A stretch of DNA of 64,000 nt, taken from contig NZ_JAMOFV010000006.1 of assembly GCF_023656515.1 (NCBI RefSeq), forward strand, positions 4,481,735 through 4,545,734, given 5' to 3'. The translations under genes and the position numbers were made by a program. Below the pieces are notes generated by a model, which saw only the letters and a program-made list of their open reading frames with translations, was not told the DNA's origin and did no database searches. The DNA is from Clostridium swellfunianum (GTDB lineage Bacteria > Bacillota > Clostridia > Clostridiales > Clostridiaceae). This document shows, piece after piece, positions 1-9,137 of the stretch. Numbering within the stretch: position 1 is the stretch's first letter; every line of letters begins with the position of its first letter.

Positions 1-335
1 GCATGCAGTGGGGCATTGGAGATTTTGGTGCATCTGGCTGGACGATCCAAAATGCAGATAATACATCAGTGGGAAGTGCTTTAAAGTATCGCTATTACGA
101 AATATACTTTGTAACTCAATTAATTTATTTAATTATGCTTATAAGAATATTTATTGTTATGTTAAAAAAAGATTATGTTCAAATTGAAAAAATCAATTTC
201 TTTTACATTCTATTTGGAGGCTTCATACTCTTATATCTCATAAGTGAAAATCAAGAGAGATATTCCTTCATAGTATCGTGGATATTTATAATACTTCAGC
301 TTGGTTTCACCCCCAAACTAAATAATGCCAAATAA
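1..335 (+). CDS. C-terminal fragment of a multi-pass membrane protein (possible GT-C/PMT-type glycosyltransferase)
   Basis: Only the last ~111 residues are present; the frame is open at the window edge, so the 5' end lies outside. Two hydrophobic segments (about residues 33-52 and 67-85 of the visible part) are followed by a short basic tail. The stretch SENQERYSF just before the last membrane segment resembles the E-x-x-RY element near the C-terminus of GT39/PMT-type membrane glycosyltransferases, which fits the GT39-like gene two positions downstream. That family call is inference from a short fragment. The LTA synthase-type gene starts 18 bp after its stop, so the two are probably co-transcribed. 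Confidence 0.55.
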   Translation, partial: MQWGIGDFGASGWTIQNADNTSVGSALKYRYYEIYFVTQLIYLIMLIRIFIVMLKKDYVQIEKINFFYILFGGFILLYLISENQERYSFIVSWIFIILQLGFTPKLNNAK

Positions 336-353
336 CTTAACAGGAGAAAATAA

Positions 354-2210
354 ATGAGTGAAATTGTCTTACAAAGGCAACCTATTAAAGGTTATTTTCA
401 AAAAAGAGTTTTATATGTATTAAAAGATAAACCTGCTATGTTCGTATTTATATCCATCTATATAAAAACGCTGCTGTTTATGAATATTTTAGACAGCAGT
501 GGAGCCTCAAAGCTAAGCCTTACTTTTGATACTGTATACCTATATCATGTTGTATCATTATTTTTTATATTGGGGCTTATAAGCTTTTCTTTTCTGACTG
601 ATAAAAGTGGTCATCTTCTACTGCTTATAGTAACAAACCTTCTATTTTCTATAATCCTAGTGGGAGACTTATGGTATTTCAGAGGTTTTAATGACTTCCT
701 AAGCTTTCATCTTTTAGGTGAACTGAATAATTTAAATAATCTTTCAAACAGCGTTTTATCAATGTCAAGACCGATAGATATCATATTTATTGCTGACAAT
801 TTGGTTCTGATTTTATTTTTTAGGGTTATAAGAAAAAAACACTCAAACTTCGGTAAACTTAAAGGTACCTTTACAATGCTCTTTGGTTTCTCCTTATTGA
901 CTATTATGCTTTTGCATATATCTCTAGACTATAACGGGAAGAATTATAAAGGGCCTGAATTTTTTAAAACTCAATGGGTTCCTCAATCTACAATGAGAAA
1001 TCTTTCTCCACTAGGCTATCACCTATACGACACCTATGTATTCATTGAGGATAACAGACCATATAAAATGAGTAATGCTGAGAAGTCCAAAATTAAGGAC
1101 TGGTTTGCATACAAAAATGAAAATCTGCCTGATAACCAATACAAAGGTATGCTCTCAGAAAAAAACCTAATTATAATACAGGTTGAATCCTTAGAAAACT
1201 TCGTAATTAACAACAAACATGAAGGACAGGAGATTACTCCTAATTTGAATAAGCTTCTTAAAAACAGCTTATACTTTTCAAATATATATGAGCAGGTTAA
1301 TAACGGCAACAGTGCTGATGCAGATTTAATGATTAACACTTCCTTGTTTCCTGTAAGGAGAGGAAGCACCTTTTTTAGATTTCCTAATAACAATTACAAT
1401 ACTCTTCCGAAAATGTTAAATAAACTAGGTTATACCTCCAGAGCTCTTCATTCTGATTATGGCTACTACTGGAATGTTGAAAAGGCTCTAGCAAACTTTG
1501 ATTTTCACGAATTTAAAGATATACGAGGCTTTGACAGCTCCGACGTCTTTTGGATGGGGCTTACTGATGAAAGCTTCTTTAAACAGGTTAATGCTATTGC
1601 AGTGAAGGATAAAGATCCCTTCTATTACTTTACAGTAACTTCAACCTCCCACTCTCCTTTTGAAATTCCTGAGAATTTTAAAGGACTGCAGCTGAGTGAA
1701 GCTTTTGATAAAACCTATATGGGCGGTTATTTTCAAAGCATCCATTATACTGACAAGCAAATCGGAAGATTTATAGATAGTCTTGAAAGAGACGGAATCC
1801 TAGATAACTCGATTATAGCAATATACGGAGACCATAATGGGGTTCATAAATATTATAGCGATGAGGTATCCAAGCTATCAGAAAAAGAAGCTTGGTGGGA
1901 AAATGAAGGCCGCGTACCTTTTATCGTATACAGCAAGAATATAGCTGGTGAAGAATTAAAAACTATTGGCGGTCAGATAGATATGCTTCCTACTTTAGCA
2001 TATACTCTTGGAATAAAAAAAGAACTTTATGAAAATAGTTCTCTAGGAAGAAACCTTTTGAATTCTAAAAGAAGCTTTGCTCTTCAAAACAACGGCAATA
2101 TAGTCGGAAGAAGCACCTTAAACGAAGAGGAAATAAAGCATATAGAGCAGTCCTTTGAAATTTCTGATAGAATAATAAGGTCTAATTATTTTAAAAGGAT
2201 GGATGAATAG
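354..2210 (+). CDS. LTA synthase family phosphotransferase (sulfatase fold), paralog 1
   Basis: 618 residues: about five N-terminal membrane helices (to ~190), then an extracellular alkaline-phosphatase/sulfatase-fold domain. Visible catalytic elements are metal ligand E278 (QVESLE), the nucleophile position S320 in GNSADADL (Thr in S. aureus LtaS), H433 (TSHSPF) and D493-H494 (IYGDH). LtaS-type enzymes move glycerol phosphate from phosphatidylglycerol onto a lipid-anchored polymer outside the membrane. The Ser for Thr exchange and the partner genes leave open a different phospho-alcohol transfer. The start follows AGGAGAAAATAA. It overlaps the next gene by one base (TAG/GTG), so the two are translationally coupled. 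A paralog of the same length lies convergent at 3571-5427. Confidence 0.9.
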   Translation: MSEIVLQRQPIKGYFQKRVLYVLKDKPAMFVFISIYIKTLLFMNILDSSGASKLSLTFDTVYLYHVVSLFFILGLISFSFLTDKSGHLLLLIVTNLLFSIILVGDLWYFRGFNDFLSFHLLGELNNLNNLSNSVLSMSRPIDIIFIADNLVLILFFRVIRKKHSNFGKLKGTFTMLFGFSLLTIMLLHISLDYNGKNYKGPEFFKTQWVPQSTMRNLSPLGYHLYDTYVFIEDNRPYKMSNAEKSKIKDWFAYKNENLPDNQYKGMLSEKNLIIIQVESLENFVINNKHEGQEITPNLNKLLKNSLYFSNIYEQVNNGNSADADLMINTSLFPVRRGSTFFRFPNNNYNTLPKMLNKLGYTSRALHSDYGYYWNVEKALANFDFHEFKDIRGFDSSDVFWMGLTDESFFKQVNAIAVKDKDPFYYFTVTSTSHSPFEIPENFKGLQLSEAFDKTYMGGYFQSIHYTDKQIGRFIDSLERDGILDNSIIAIYGDHNGVHKYYSDEVSKLSEKEAWWENEGRVPFIVYSKNIAGEELKTIGGQIDMLPTLAYTLGIKKELYENSSLGRNLLNSKRSFALQNNGNIVGRSTLNEEEIKHIEQSFEISDRIIRSNYFKRMDE

Positions 2211-3496
2211 TGTATAACTTAAAAAACGAAAGCAAAAATATTAAAGTCTTACTGACAATAATAACATTACTGTTTTTTACTATCTGCCTTGTTTCTATAT
2301 TTGCATATGGAAACGGCACCTTACTTGGGGATCTTCAAAATCCTAATAATGATGATGTCAAATTTATAAGAAGTGCTCAAATACTGGCTGAGACAGGTGT
2401 TTATACTTATCACAGACCACCTAACCCAACTGTATTTATGATGCCTGGGCTGCCTTACACCCTTGCTTTATTTATTCTTATCTTTGGAAAATTAAACGCT
2501 GCTTTAACTGCTTTTAGAATTTTTCAAGCAGTACTTTTAACCTTGTGCTTATTGTTAACCTTTCTAATTGGCAAAAAAATATTTAGTAGCAAGGTTGGAA
2601 TAATTGCGGTTTTATTAAATGCTTTATATATCCCAGAGGTTTGGATTTCTAATTTAATTCTTACAGAGGCATTATTTAAATTCTTTGTATTGAATTTAAT
2701 ATATCTTTCACTCTTTGCTATAGAAGAGAAAAAAATGTTCTACTACATACTCGGCGGTATATCCTGGGGAATTGCTACGCTTTACAGGCCTACAATCGCG
2801 ACCTTCCCTATAGTTATATTAATTATGTGGATAATAAAAAGATACAGCTTTACGGATATTTTAAAATATACTATTACTGTTTCTCTAGTTTTATGTGCAA
2901 TACTAAGCCCTTGGTGGACAAGAAACTATAAAACCTTTAATGAATTTATACCTTTGACAAAAGCAACAGGAAATCCTATGCTTCAAGGAACCTATATCCA
3001 CTACAACCAAAGCAGCAGACAAACTGATGGTCTTGACTATTCTCAATTTAAATATCCAGCAGAAACAGAGTTTGAAAATAATGATGTAGAAATTGCTATA
3101 TCAAAATACAGATTAAAGAATCTAGTTCCTAAAAATCCTCTTGGATTTTTGTATTGGTATACTATAGGCAAAACCTTTATCCAGATAGGCACTGTTTTCT
3201 TCTGGAATACTTTCTTAGGAATACATCCTGCTTTTGCTTATATATATCACTATTTTATTTTATTATGTGCTTTCTTTGGCATGAAGCACTACTTTAAGGA
3301 TAAACAAAAGAATATAATGGGCTTGGCAATTTTCGGAGCTATAATTTATTTTATAGTTGTATATCTGCCCTTCTATGTTTTCTCAAGATACTTCTACCCT
3401 GCAATGCCTCTAGTTATGATTTTTGCAGGAGTTCATATAGTTAAATGGTTAGAGGGTTCAAAATTTCAAAGATTTTATAATTTTATTGCAAACTAA
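2210..3496 (+). CDS. GT39-like multi-pass membrane glycosyltransferase
   Basis: 428 residues with about nine to ten predicted membrane helices. After the first helix (~13-33) comes NNDDVKFIRSAQ, an acidic loop in the position of the catalytic acidic pair of GT-C family 39 enzymes, followed by RPPNPTVFMMPGLPY, typical of bacterial ArnT/PMT-like proteins. Such enzymes use polyprenyl-phosphate sugars as donors and glycosylate lipids or proteins outside the cell. The GTG start overlaps the LTA synthase-type stop by one base. Acceptor and sugar cannot be read from the sequence; the neighbours suggest a wall polymer or glycolipid. Confidence 0.75.
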   Translation: MYNLKNESKNIKVLLTIITLLFFTICLVSIFAYGNGTLLGDLQNPNNDDVKFIRSAQILAETGVYTYHRPPNPTVFMMPGLPYTLALFILIFGKLNAALTAFRIFQAVLLTLCLLLTFLIGKKIFSSKVGIIAVLLNALYIPEVWISNLILTEALFKFFVLNLIYLSLFAIEEKKMFYYILGGISWGIATLYRPTIATFPIVILIMWIIKRYSFTDILKYTITVSLVLCAILSPWWTRNYKTFNEFIPLTKATGNPMLQGTYIHYNQSSRQTDGLDYSQFKYPAETEFENNDVEIAISKYRLKNLVPKNPLGFLYWYTIGKTFIQIGTVFFWNTFLGIHPAFAYIYHYFILLCAFFGMKHYFKDKQKNIMGLAIFGAIIYFIVVYLPFYVFSRYFYPAMPLVMIFAGVHIVKWLEGSKFQRFYNFIAN

Positions 3497-3522
3497 TATT
3501 TAAATATATAAGTATTAAAAAA

Positions 3523-3555
3523 ACAGCGCAAACATATTTTATATGATTGCGCTGT
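3523..3555. terminator. Bidirectional hairpin terminator
   Basis: ACAGCGCAA (3523-3531) pairs perfectly with TTGCGCTGT (3547-3555) across a 15-nt loop. A-rich sequence precedes it and T-rich sequence follows, so it can stop both the rightward GT39-like transcript and the leftward LtaS-type transcript that converge here. Confidence 0.8.
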
Positions 3556-3570
3556 AATTTTATAAAAGAT

Positions 3571-5427
3571 TTATTTATGATCTTTAAAATAGTTGCTTCT
3601 TAGCATCTTATCGGAAATTTCAAGAGCTTCTATAGCCTTTTGCTTTTCTTCTTCACTTTTAGCTCCACCAACAAACACACCATTGCTTAATATTGTATGA
3701 TTTCTGTTGGTCTTAAGAAGATTTCTTCCCATAGCTGTATTTGTGTACTCTTGTTCATCAATTCCCATTAGATACAAGGCTGTAGGCATAATATCTACAT
3801 GTCCACCAATTGTACCTACCTGTTTTCCTTCCATTCCCTTTGAATATATTATCATAGGCACTCTCATGCTATCTTCTGCCCACCACTGCTCCTTAGGCTC
3901 AATAGTTTTAAGCTTATCCTTATAGTATTTATGAACTCCTGTATGATCACCGTAAATAACTACGACAGTATTATCAAGTATTCCTTCTTTATCTAAACCT
4001 TCCAGAAATTTTCCTATATGCTTATCTGTATAGCGTATGCTTTGGAAGTAATCTCCCAATACAGTACCTCCAATATTATCTGATAGTTTTAATTCTTTTT
4101 TATCCTCAGGCATTACAAAAGGCATATGGCTTGTGAGTGTTACAAAGAAAGAGTAAAAAGGCTGCGGCTGCTTGACTAATTTATCCTTCATTTGTCTTAA
4201 GAACGATTCATCACTTAATCCATAACCTATAGTTTCGTCCACAGTAAATCCAACTGTATCAACAGTCTTATCAAAGTCCATTGACTGGAGTGCTGGCATC
4301 CAATTCCAGTAGCCGCCTCCATCTGGATGAAAGGCTGATGTGTAATACCCTTGTTTTTTCATTAATACAGGCATAGAATTATACTTATTGTCTGGGAATC
4401 TAAAGAAGGTTGAACCGCTTCTTACTGGATGCGTTGAAGTATTCACCATAAGGTCAGCATCTGAGCTGTTTCCTCCTGACACCTGCTCGTATATATTAGG
4501 AAAATATAAGCTGTTCTTTATTATACTATTTAAGCTTGGAGTTATTTCTTGTCCTTCAATCTTTTGATTTATTAAAAAGGCTTCTAGCGATTCTACCTGA
4601 ACAAAAATTAGATTCTTCCCTTTAAATATTGCTTTGTACTCATTATCAGGAAGATTTTCCTTATTGCTATCGTACCAAGCCTTTATTTGATTCTTATCTT
4701 CGTCGTTTAAAGCAAGCCTCTTAGAGTTTTCAAAATAACTGGCAGCATCATGTATATGGTAGCCAATTGGTGACATAACTGATATGTTAAGCATTGGTGA
4801 GAAGTAATTGTAAAAATATCTTCTGTTAGCTCCATCCTCAATTACGTCATATCTGTAATAGTGGTAAAATGGAATTCCTGCTCCCAATATTAAAAGAACA
4901 GCAAAGCCAAGAACCTTTCTTCTAGCATTTTTATAGAACATTCTCTTCCTTATAACCAGAAGTACTAAAATATCAATAAAAAATAGTATGTCCACAGGCC
5001 TAAACATAGATGCTATACTTTCTCCCATACTGTTTAGATTTCCTGTCTGAGATAAATTGTAAACTGACATGAAACCTTGAAAGCCTCTGTAGTATATCAA
5101 ATCTGAAAATAACATAATAGAAATTAAAAAGTTTATTAAAATAAGAACGAAGACCTGAACTTTTCCTTTAAATATGTAGGCAAGAGATACTAGCATAACA
5201 ATAAAGGATATATGCAAAAAGTAGTTTTTACCATAGTAGGATAAAGTATTCAGCGCTATATTAGCTCCACTTGGTGATGCTGCTATACTTATAAACATTA
5301 GCGATTTTATAAACAACAGCAATATGGTTATAACCAACAACAGGTTGTCCATTATAAAATTGCGAGTACTTCTTTGGTTTTCTGTTTTATATTCTACCTT
5401 CGTAATTTTCGTTAACATACCATCCAT
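3571..5427 (-). CDS. LTA synthase family phosphotransferase (sulfatase fold), paralog 2
   Basis: 618 residues with the same plan as the copy at 354-2210: N-terminal membrane helices to ~190, then an extracellular sulfatase-fold domain. Catalytic elements are E279 (QVESLE), the nucleophile position S321 in GNSSDADL, a TSHMPF histidine and IYGDHTG. Again Ser replaces the Thr used by S. aureus LtaS. The ATG at 5427 is preceded by AAGGAAGG. It is transcribed alone, ends at the shared bidirectional terminator, and diverges from the UbiA-family gene. Two paralogs in one locus suggest divided roles (primer synthase versus polymerase, or different polymers). That is inference. Confidence 0.9.
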   Translation of the reverse strand: MDGMLTKITKVEYKTENQRSTRNFIMDNLLLVITILLLFIKSLMFISIAASPSGANIALNTLSYYGKNYFLHISFIVMLVSLAYIFKGKVQVFVLILINFLISIMLFSDLIYYRGFQGFMSVYNLSQTGNLNSMGESIASMFRPVDILFFIDILVLLVIRKRMFYKNARRKVLGFAVLLILGAGIPFYHYYRYDVIEDGANRRYFYNYFSPMLNISVMSPIGYHIHDAASYFENSKRLALNDEDKNQIKAWYDSNKENLPDNEYKAIFKGKNLIFVQVESLEAFLINQKIEGQEITPSLNSIIKNSLYFPNIYEQVSGGNSSDADLMVNTSTHPVRSGSTFFRFPDNKYNSMPVLMKKQGYYTSAFHPDGGGYWNWMPALQSMDFDKTVDTVGFTVDETIGYGLSDESFLRQMKDKLVKQPQPFYSFFVTLTSHMPFVMPEDKKELKLSDNIGGTVLGDYFQSIRYTDKHIGKFLEGLDKEGILDNTVVVIYGDHTGVHKYYKDKLKTIEPKEQWWAEDSMRVPMIIYSKGMEGKQVGTIGGHVDIMPTALYLMGIDEQEYTNTAMGRNLLKTNRNHTILSNGVFVGGAKSEEEKQKAIEALEISDKMLRSNYFKDHK

Positions 5428-5501
5428 AGAATAACCTTCCTTTTAATCATTTACTCTAAAGTATTATAACATTACAGGAATTTACAAACAATAGGTAAAA
5501 T

Positions 5502-5544
5502 AAGTGAGATTCTTGTCATAAAAAATAACCATATAATCTCACTT
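5502..5544. repeat. Inverted repeat in the divergent intergenic region
   Basis: AAGTGAGATT (5502-5511) and AATCTCACTT (5535-5544) form a perfect 10-bp inverted repeat with a 23-nt loop, just upstream of the UbiA-family gene promoter. It may end a transcript or be an operator; no long T-run follows on either strand. Confidence 0.5.
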
Positions 5545-5571
5545 AAACATGTTTAATAAATATGGTATAAT
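5543..5571 (+). promoter_or_regulatory. Probable SigA promoter of the UbiA-family gene
   Basis: The -10 TATAAT lies at 5566-5571, preceded by TGG to give an extended -10 (TGGTATAAT). A poor -35 (TTAAAC, 5543-5548) lies 17 bp upstream. The start codon is 28 bp downstream of the -10. Confidence 0.55.
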
Positions 5572-5598
5572 AAATAAAAAAATGAAAGGTTTTGCGCT

Positions 5599-6513
5599 AT
5601 GGATAATTTTCAATTAGAACAAAAATATGATGTAAAAAATGCTTCATATTTGAAAAACATTATAAAGCTTATTAGAGTCAAGCATTACATAAAAAATATA
5701 TTAGTCTTTATTCCGTTAATATTTTCACTAAATTTTGCAAAGACTAACTTATTTGTTAATGAGATACTAGCTTTTATCTCATTTTCTTTTGCTGCGTCCT
5801 TTGTATATGTTATAAACGATATAGTTGATAAGGATAAGGATAAACTTCACCCAGTTAAAAGGTTTAGACCTATAGCCTCAGGTACAGTGACAAACCTTCA
5901 GGCTATCGTCATTGCTATAGTACTAATTTCTCTTTCTCTGTGGCTGGGATTTATGTTAAATGTAAAGTCTCTAATAATAGTTATAATATATTTATTATCA
6001 AATATCCTTTACTCCTTTTGGCTTAAAAACGTACCTATCATAGATGTTTCAATAATTGCTTTAGGCTTTCTTTTAAGAGTTCTTATGGGCGGCGCTGCTA
6101 TTAGCGTTCCAATATCGAAATGGCTGCTGCTGACCATAATGACGTTATCTTTTTACTTAGGCTTTGCAAAGAGAAGAAATGAAATGTCTAAAGTAAGCAG
6201 TACAAATGAGACTAGGAAGGTTTTAAAAGAATATAATACAAACTTTTTAGATAAAGCAATGAATTCAATGATGACTTTGTCTGTGGCTTTCTATGCCCTT
6301 TGGTCCATAGATGCACAAGTAGTTAAAGCCTTTGATTCTGATAAGCTCATAGCTACTGTTCCTTTTGTGCTAATCGGAATGTTCAGGTATTCTCTAATTA
6401 TTGAGGGGGATTCCTATGGTGATCCTACAGATGTGCTTTTATCTGACAGACTGCTGCAATTAGTTATACTTGGATATGTAGTGTTTGTGTTTTTACTGAT
6501 TTATATAATATAG
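5599..6513 (+). CDS. UbiA-family prenyltransferase, decaprenyl-phosphate phosphoribosyltransferase type
   Basis: 304 residues with about eight to nine membrane helices. RVKHYIKNILVFIPLIFS near the N-terminus and NDIVDKDKDKLHPVKRFRP (~75-95) match the DPPR-synthase branch of UbiA, with the NDxxDxxxD metal/diphosphate motif. In actinobacteria this branch moves phosphoribose from PRPP to decaprenyl phosphate as the first step towards polyprenyl-linked arabinose or ribose. Here the polyprenol and sugar are unknown. It sits with LTA synthase-type and GT39-like genes, which suggests a polyprenyl-phosphate sugar donor for envelope glycosylation. Ribosome site GAAAGG lies 9 bp before the ATG. Confidence 0.75.
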   Translation: MDNFQLEQKYDVKNASYLKNIIKLIRVKHYIKNILVFIPLIFSLNFAKTNLFVNEILAFISFSFAASFVYVINDIVDKDKDKLHPVKRFRPIASGTVTNLQAIVIAIVLISLSLWLGFMLNVKSLIIVIIYLLSNILYSFWLKNVPIIDVSIIALGFLLRVLMGGAAISVPISKWLLLTIMTLSFYLGFAKRRNEMSKVSSTNETRKVLKEYNTNFLDKAMNSMMTLSVAFYALWSIDAQVVKAFDSDKLIATVPFVLIGMFRYSLIIEGDSYGDPTDVLLSDRLLQLVILGYVVFVFLLIYII

Positions 6514-6533
6514 TTTTAATTTGTAGGTTTTAA

Positions 6534-6567
6534 AAAATAGCTGAAGAAAAAATTCTTCAGCTATTTT
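6534..6567. terminator. Bidirectional hairpin terminator
   Basis: AAAATAGCTGAAG (6534-6546) pairs perfectly with CTTCAGCTATTTT (6555-6567) across an 8-nt loop, with A/T tracts on both sides. It closes the UbiA-family transcript and the long leftward amino-sugar operon. Confidence 0.88.
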
Positions 6568-6568
6568 A

Positions 6569-7207
6569 TTATACTAGTATAATATCTCCAAAATATTCAG
6601 GTTTATGAAAATCAGGATATGAAGTTTTAATTTGATTCCAGCTTCCAAAATGGGGATACCTAGTTTCATCCCCACACTTATAGAAATTCCCTTTTAATGT
6701 ATGCCTATTTTTATAGTCTAGTTTTCCATAATAAATTTCAATAAAACTAAATGGTACGGTATATTCAACGCTCCAATTTTCTCCCTTATAATTTGAAATA
6801 TTATCTTCGGTTACTGTTGTCTTTATTTTAAAAATATCTGGGTTTACCTGCAGAAGCCTTCTATTTTCCCTACCAGAACCAATTGCAATTCTGTAGTTGC
6901 CAATAGCATTAGTCTCAAAATTAATATATCTGGAGTCTGAATTTGGATTAGGATTAAAAAAAAATTCAACACAGGTGTCCTTACATACAGTTTCATTTGG
7001 ATTCTTATATATAGCCTTTAAATTTGAATCCTCTGAAACAAATTTAATGTGAATATCCGTTTCAGTATAGAATATTTGTACTGACGTTTTAGGCTTATAT
7101 CCATTCTCATCCCAAGGATAATTATCAATACTTACTGCTGGAACACTTCTCCATATACATTCATCACTACAATTATTTTTGTAAATTCTTATTACTTCGT
7201 ATCTCAT
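6569..7207 (-). CDS. Carbohydrate-binding family 9-like protein
   Basis: 212 residues, no signal peptide or membrane segment. The whole protein resembles the CBM9-like/DOMON beta-sandwich fold: an N-terminal WDENGYKPKTSVQIFYTE strand pattern, CVEFFFNPNPNSDSRYINFE (~80-100) and a terminal EYFGDIILV. Such stand-alone proteins are common in Firmicute glycan-use operons, with no proven function. It is the last gene of the amino-sugar operon, 21 bp after the GH20 stop. AGAGG lies 12 bp before the ATG, rather distant, so expression may be low. Confidence 0.75.
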   Translation of the reverse strand: MRYEVIRIYKNNCSDECIWRSVPAVSIDNYPWDENGYKPKTSVQIFYTETDIHIKFVSEDSNLKAIYKNPNETVCKDTCVEFFFNPNPNSDSRYINFETNAIGNYRIAIGSGRENRRLLQVNPDIFKIKTTVTEDNISNYKGENWSVEYTVPFSFIEIYYGKLDYKNRHTLKGNFYKCGDETRYPHFGSWNQIKTSYPDFHKPEYFGDIILV

Positions 7208-7228
7208 AACATATAAATCCTCTTAATA

Positions 7229-9112
7229 CTAGCCTAGTGGGCTTGCGGTAGCAATTCTACTATATACATTGCATCTTCCTATCCCATTAGCATGCTCTCC
7301 ATGATAATTTAACCTTTCTTCTTCCAGTTCTTCGATAACGGAGATATTTTCATTAAGAAGATCCATTATTCTATCAGTTGTGGAGCTTATTCTAGCAATC
7401 AACCCTCCGTAACGAATATCGATGACTTCCCATCCAAAAGGCTTATTTATTCTCATCCATAGCTTTCTATGTGCTACTCTTAAGTCATTTGTCTTTAAAT
7501 ACAGGGTTGGCAACTCTTCTTCTGAAATCTCCTTTAAAGTTTTTATATCTTTTCTATCGTAAGCCTTTTTTAATCTCAGTCCTAGTTCTGATTTTATACT
7601 TAGAACTTCTGATAATTTTTGAGTAAAATAAAACAAATCCTTAAAATTTGTGCTATTCAAAGCATAGTGACTCATCTTTTTAGCCAGTAGGTAATAGTGG
7701 TCTTTTAAACTTAGTCCTTCTATTTCCTTATCGAATAAGCCTATCAATATATCTTGCCACAGTAAAAACTTTGATGGATTTGACACCTCTAAATCAGTAT
7801 TGCCTTTACCTATTCCTGGTATATTATCTAAATCGCTTAAGTCTATGAAAGAATCATAATTTTCTCCGGCACAAAATTCGAACCTCTTCTTTAGCTTTTC
7901 CAAGTCTAATTCTTTTGAATACCCATGCTCTGCATATAGCTGCAATCCCAGTAATGCAGCAAAAAAGTTAGTTTCCGCTCCATTGTCTCCCCACATGGTT
8001 GTAAAAACTTCTTTTATTCCTTGCTTTTTGCATGCAATTAAAGCTGAATTAGTTGTTATAAAGGTCTTATTATAATTAACCATTACTCCAGACCAAGTCC
8101 AGACTCCACCTGCAAAAATCATCTCATTTTCAAAACTCTTATGCCTTTTTATAAATTCTGTATAAGTATCTTCATCATTATGATAGTAATCCCAATAAAC
8201 AAGTTGTACATCTTTATTGCAATTCTTCTTTACATCCTCAGGTATAACTGCATCCTTATCATAATAATTTCCGGTTTTTGATGCAAGTCTAAAATACATA
8301 TCGCTCCAAATCATAGGATTTAATCCATACTTTTTTGTGATAGTAATGACTTTCTCTAGATGCTCATTCATGATGTCAAATCTTCTTCGATATCCGTTTA
8401 TATCCAGGTATTTTCCTAATCCTAAATTATGTGCCTCATCCATTCCTATGTGAATTCTCTTGCTTCTAAAGGGAGTGGAAGCGGATTTAATCATCTCTTC
8501 TATAAACTCATAGGTTTTTTCAGAGCCAACAAGCAATATATCTGAAGTATCTCTAATTTCTGAAGCATAACTCCATTTTAATGCCTCTGTTAAATGAGCT
8601 AGAGTCTGTATGCACGGAATTATTTCTATTCCAAAAATATAAGCATAGTCATCACATTCTTTTAACTCCTCAGCTGTATATCTTCCTCTCATATATCCGA
8701 AATAAGGTTTGTTTTTAATTTCATAAGTATCTTCAGTATACAACATAATAGTATTAAGACCCATCAAAGCCATTTTTCTTATAGTGTACTTTATACTTGA
8801 AACCTTTAATACAGCATTTCTAGATACATCAATCATAGCTCCATTTAAGTTAAATTGTGGTTCTTCAATAATATAGAAGTTTTCCTTTTCCAAAGCATGT
8901 TCTATAAATAGTCCCAGTGCACGATAAAAGTGTATTCTTTCACTATATTTTATACTTCCTTTTTTGTTTTCTAATGACACTTCTATAGTACCTTGGGATT
9001 TTTCTATATTTACCTGAATTCCATTCTCACTTAAGTAGATTCCTAAATCATCACTTATTATTTTTATTCCTTCTAATAGTTCTTCTATATCTCCTGTCAG
9101 ATTTAATTCCAT
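7229..9112 (-). CDS. Cytoplasmic GH20 beta-N-acetylhexosaminidase (GH20C-like)
   Basis: 627 residues from the ATG at 9112. A longer frame starting at 9172 would overlap nagA by 35 bp, whereas GGTGGAGG sits directly before 9112. An N-terminal alpha/beta domain (~1-90) is followed by a TIM barrel with MIDVSRNAV (~94), YTEDTYE, IPCIQTLAHL and HIGMDEAHN, where D225-E226 are the substrate-assisted catalytic pair of GH20. It resembles the streptococcal GH20C type, which removes terminal GlcNAc or GalNAc. With no signal peptide it should act on imported oligosaccharides. NagA, directly upstream, takes the phosphorylated GlcNAc product. Confidence 0.88.
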   Translation of the reverse strand: MELNLTGDIEELLEGIKIISDDLGIYLSENGIQVNIEKSQGTIEVSLENKKGSIKYSERIHFYRALGLFIEHALEKENFYIIEEPQFNLNGAMIDVSRNAVLKVSSIKYTIRKMALMGLNTIMLYTEDTYEIKNKPYFGYMRGRYTAEELKECDDYAYIFGIEIIPCIQTLAHLTEALKWSYASEIRDTSDILLVGSEKTYEFIEEMIKSASTPFRSKRIHIGMDEAHNLGLGKYLDINGYRRRFDIMNEHLEKVITITKKYGLNPMIWSDMYFRLASKTGNYYDKDAVIPEDVKKNCNKDVQLVYWDYYHNDEDTYTEFIKRHKSFENEMIFAGGVWTWSGVMVNYNKTFITTNSALIACKKQGIKEVFTTMWGDNGAETNFFAALLGLQLYAEHGYSKELDLEKLKKRFEFCAGENYDSFIDLSDLDNIPGIGKGNTDLEVSNPSKFLLWQDILIGLFDKEIEGLSLKDHYYLLAKKMSHYALNSTNFKDLFYFTQKLSEVLSIKSELGLRLKKAYDRKDIKTLKEISEEELPTLYLKTNDLRVAHRKLWMRINKPFGWEVIDIRYGGLIARISSTTDRIMDLLNENISVIEELEEERLNYHGEHANGIGRCNVYSRIATASPLG

Positions 9113-9137
9113 AAACCTCCACCTGCCAATATAATTT

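Noticed and set aside
1034-1393. 119-residue minus-strand ORF within the LTA synthase-type gene
   Set aside because: Antisense to the catalytic domain of a conserved enzyme; no signal of its own.
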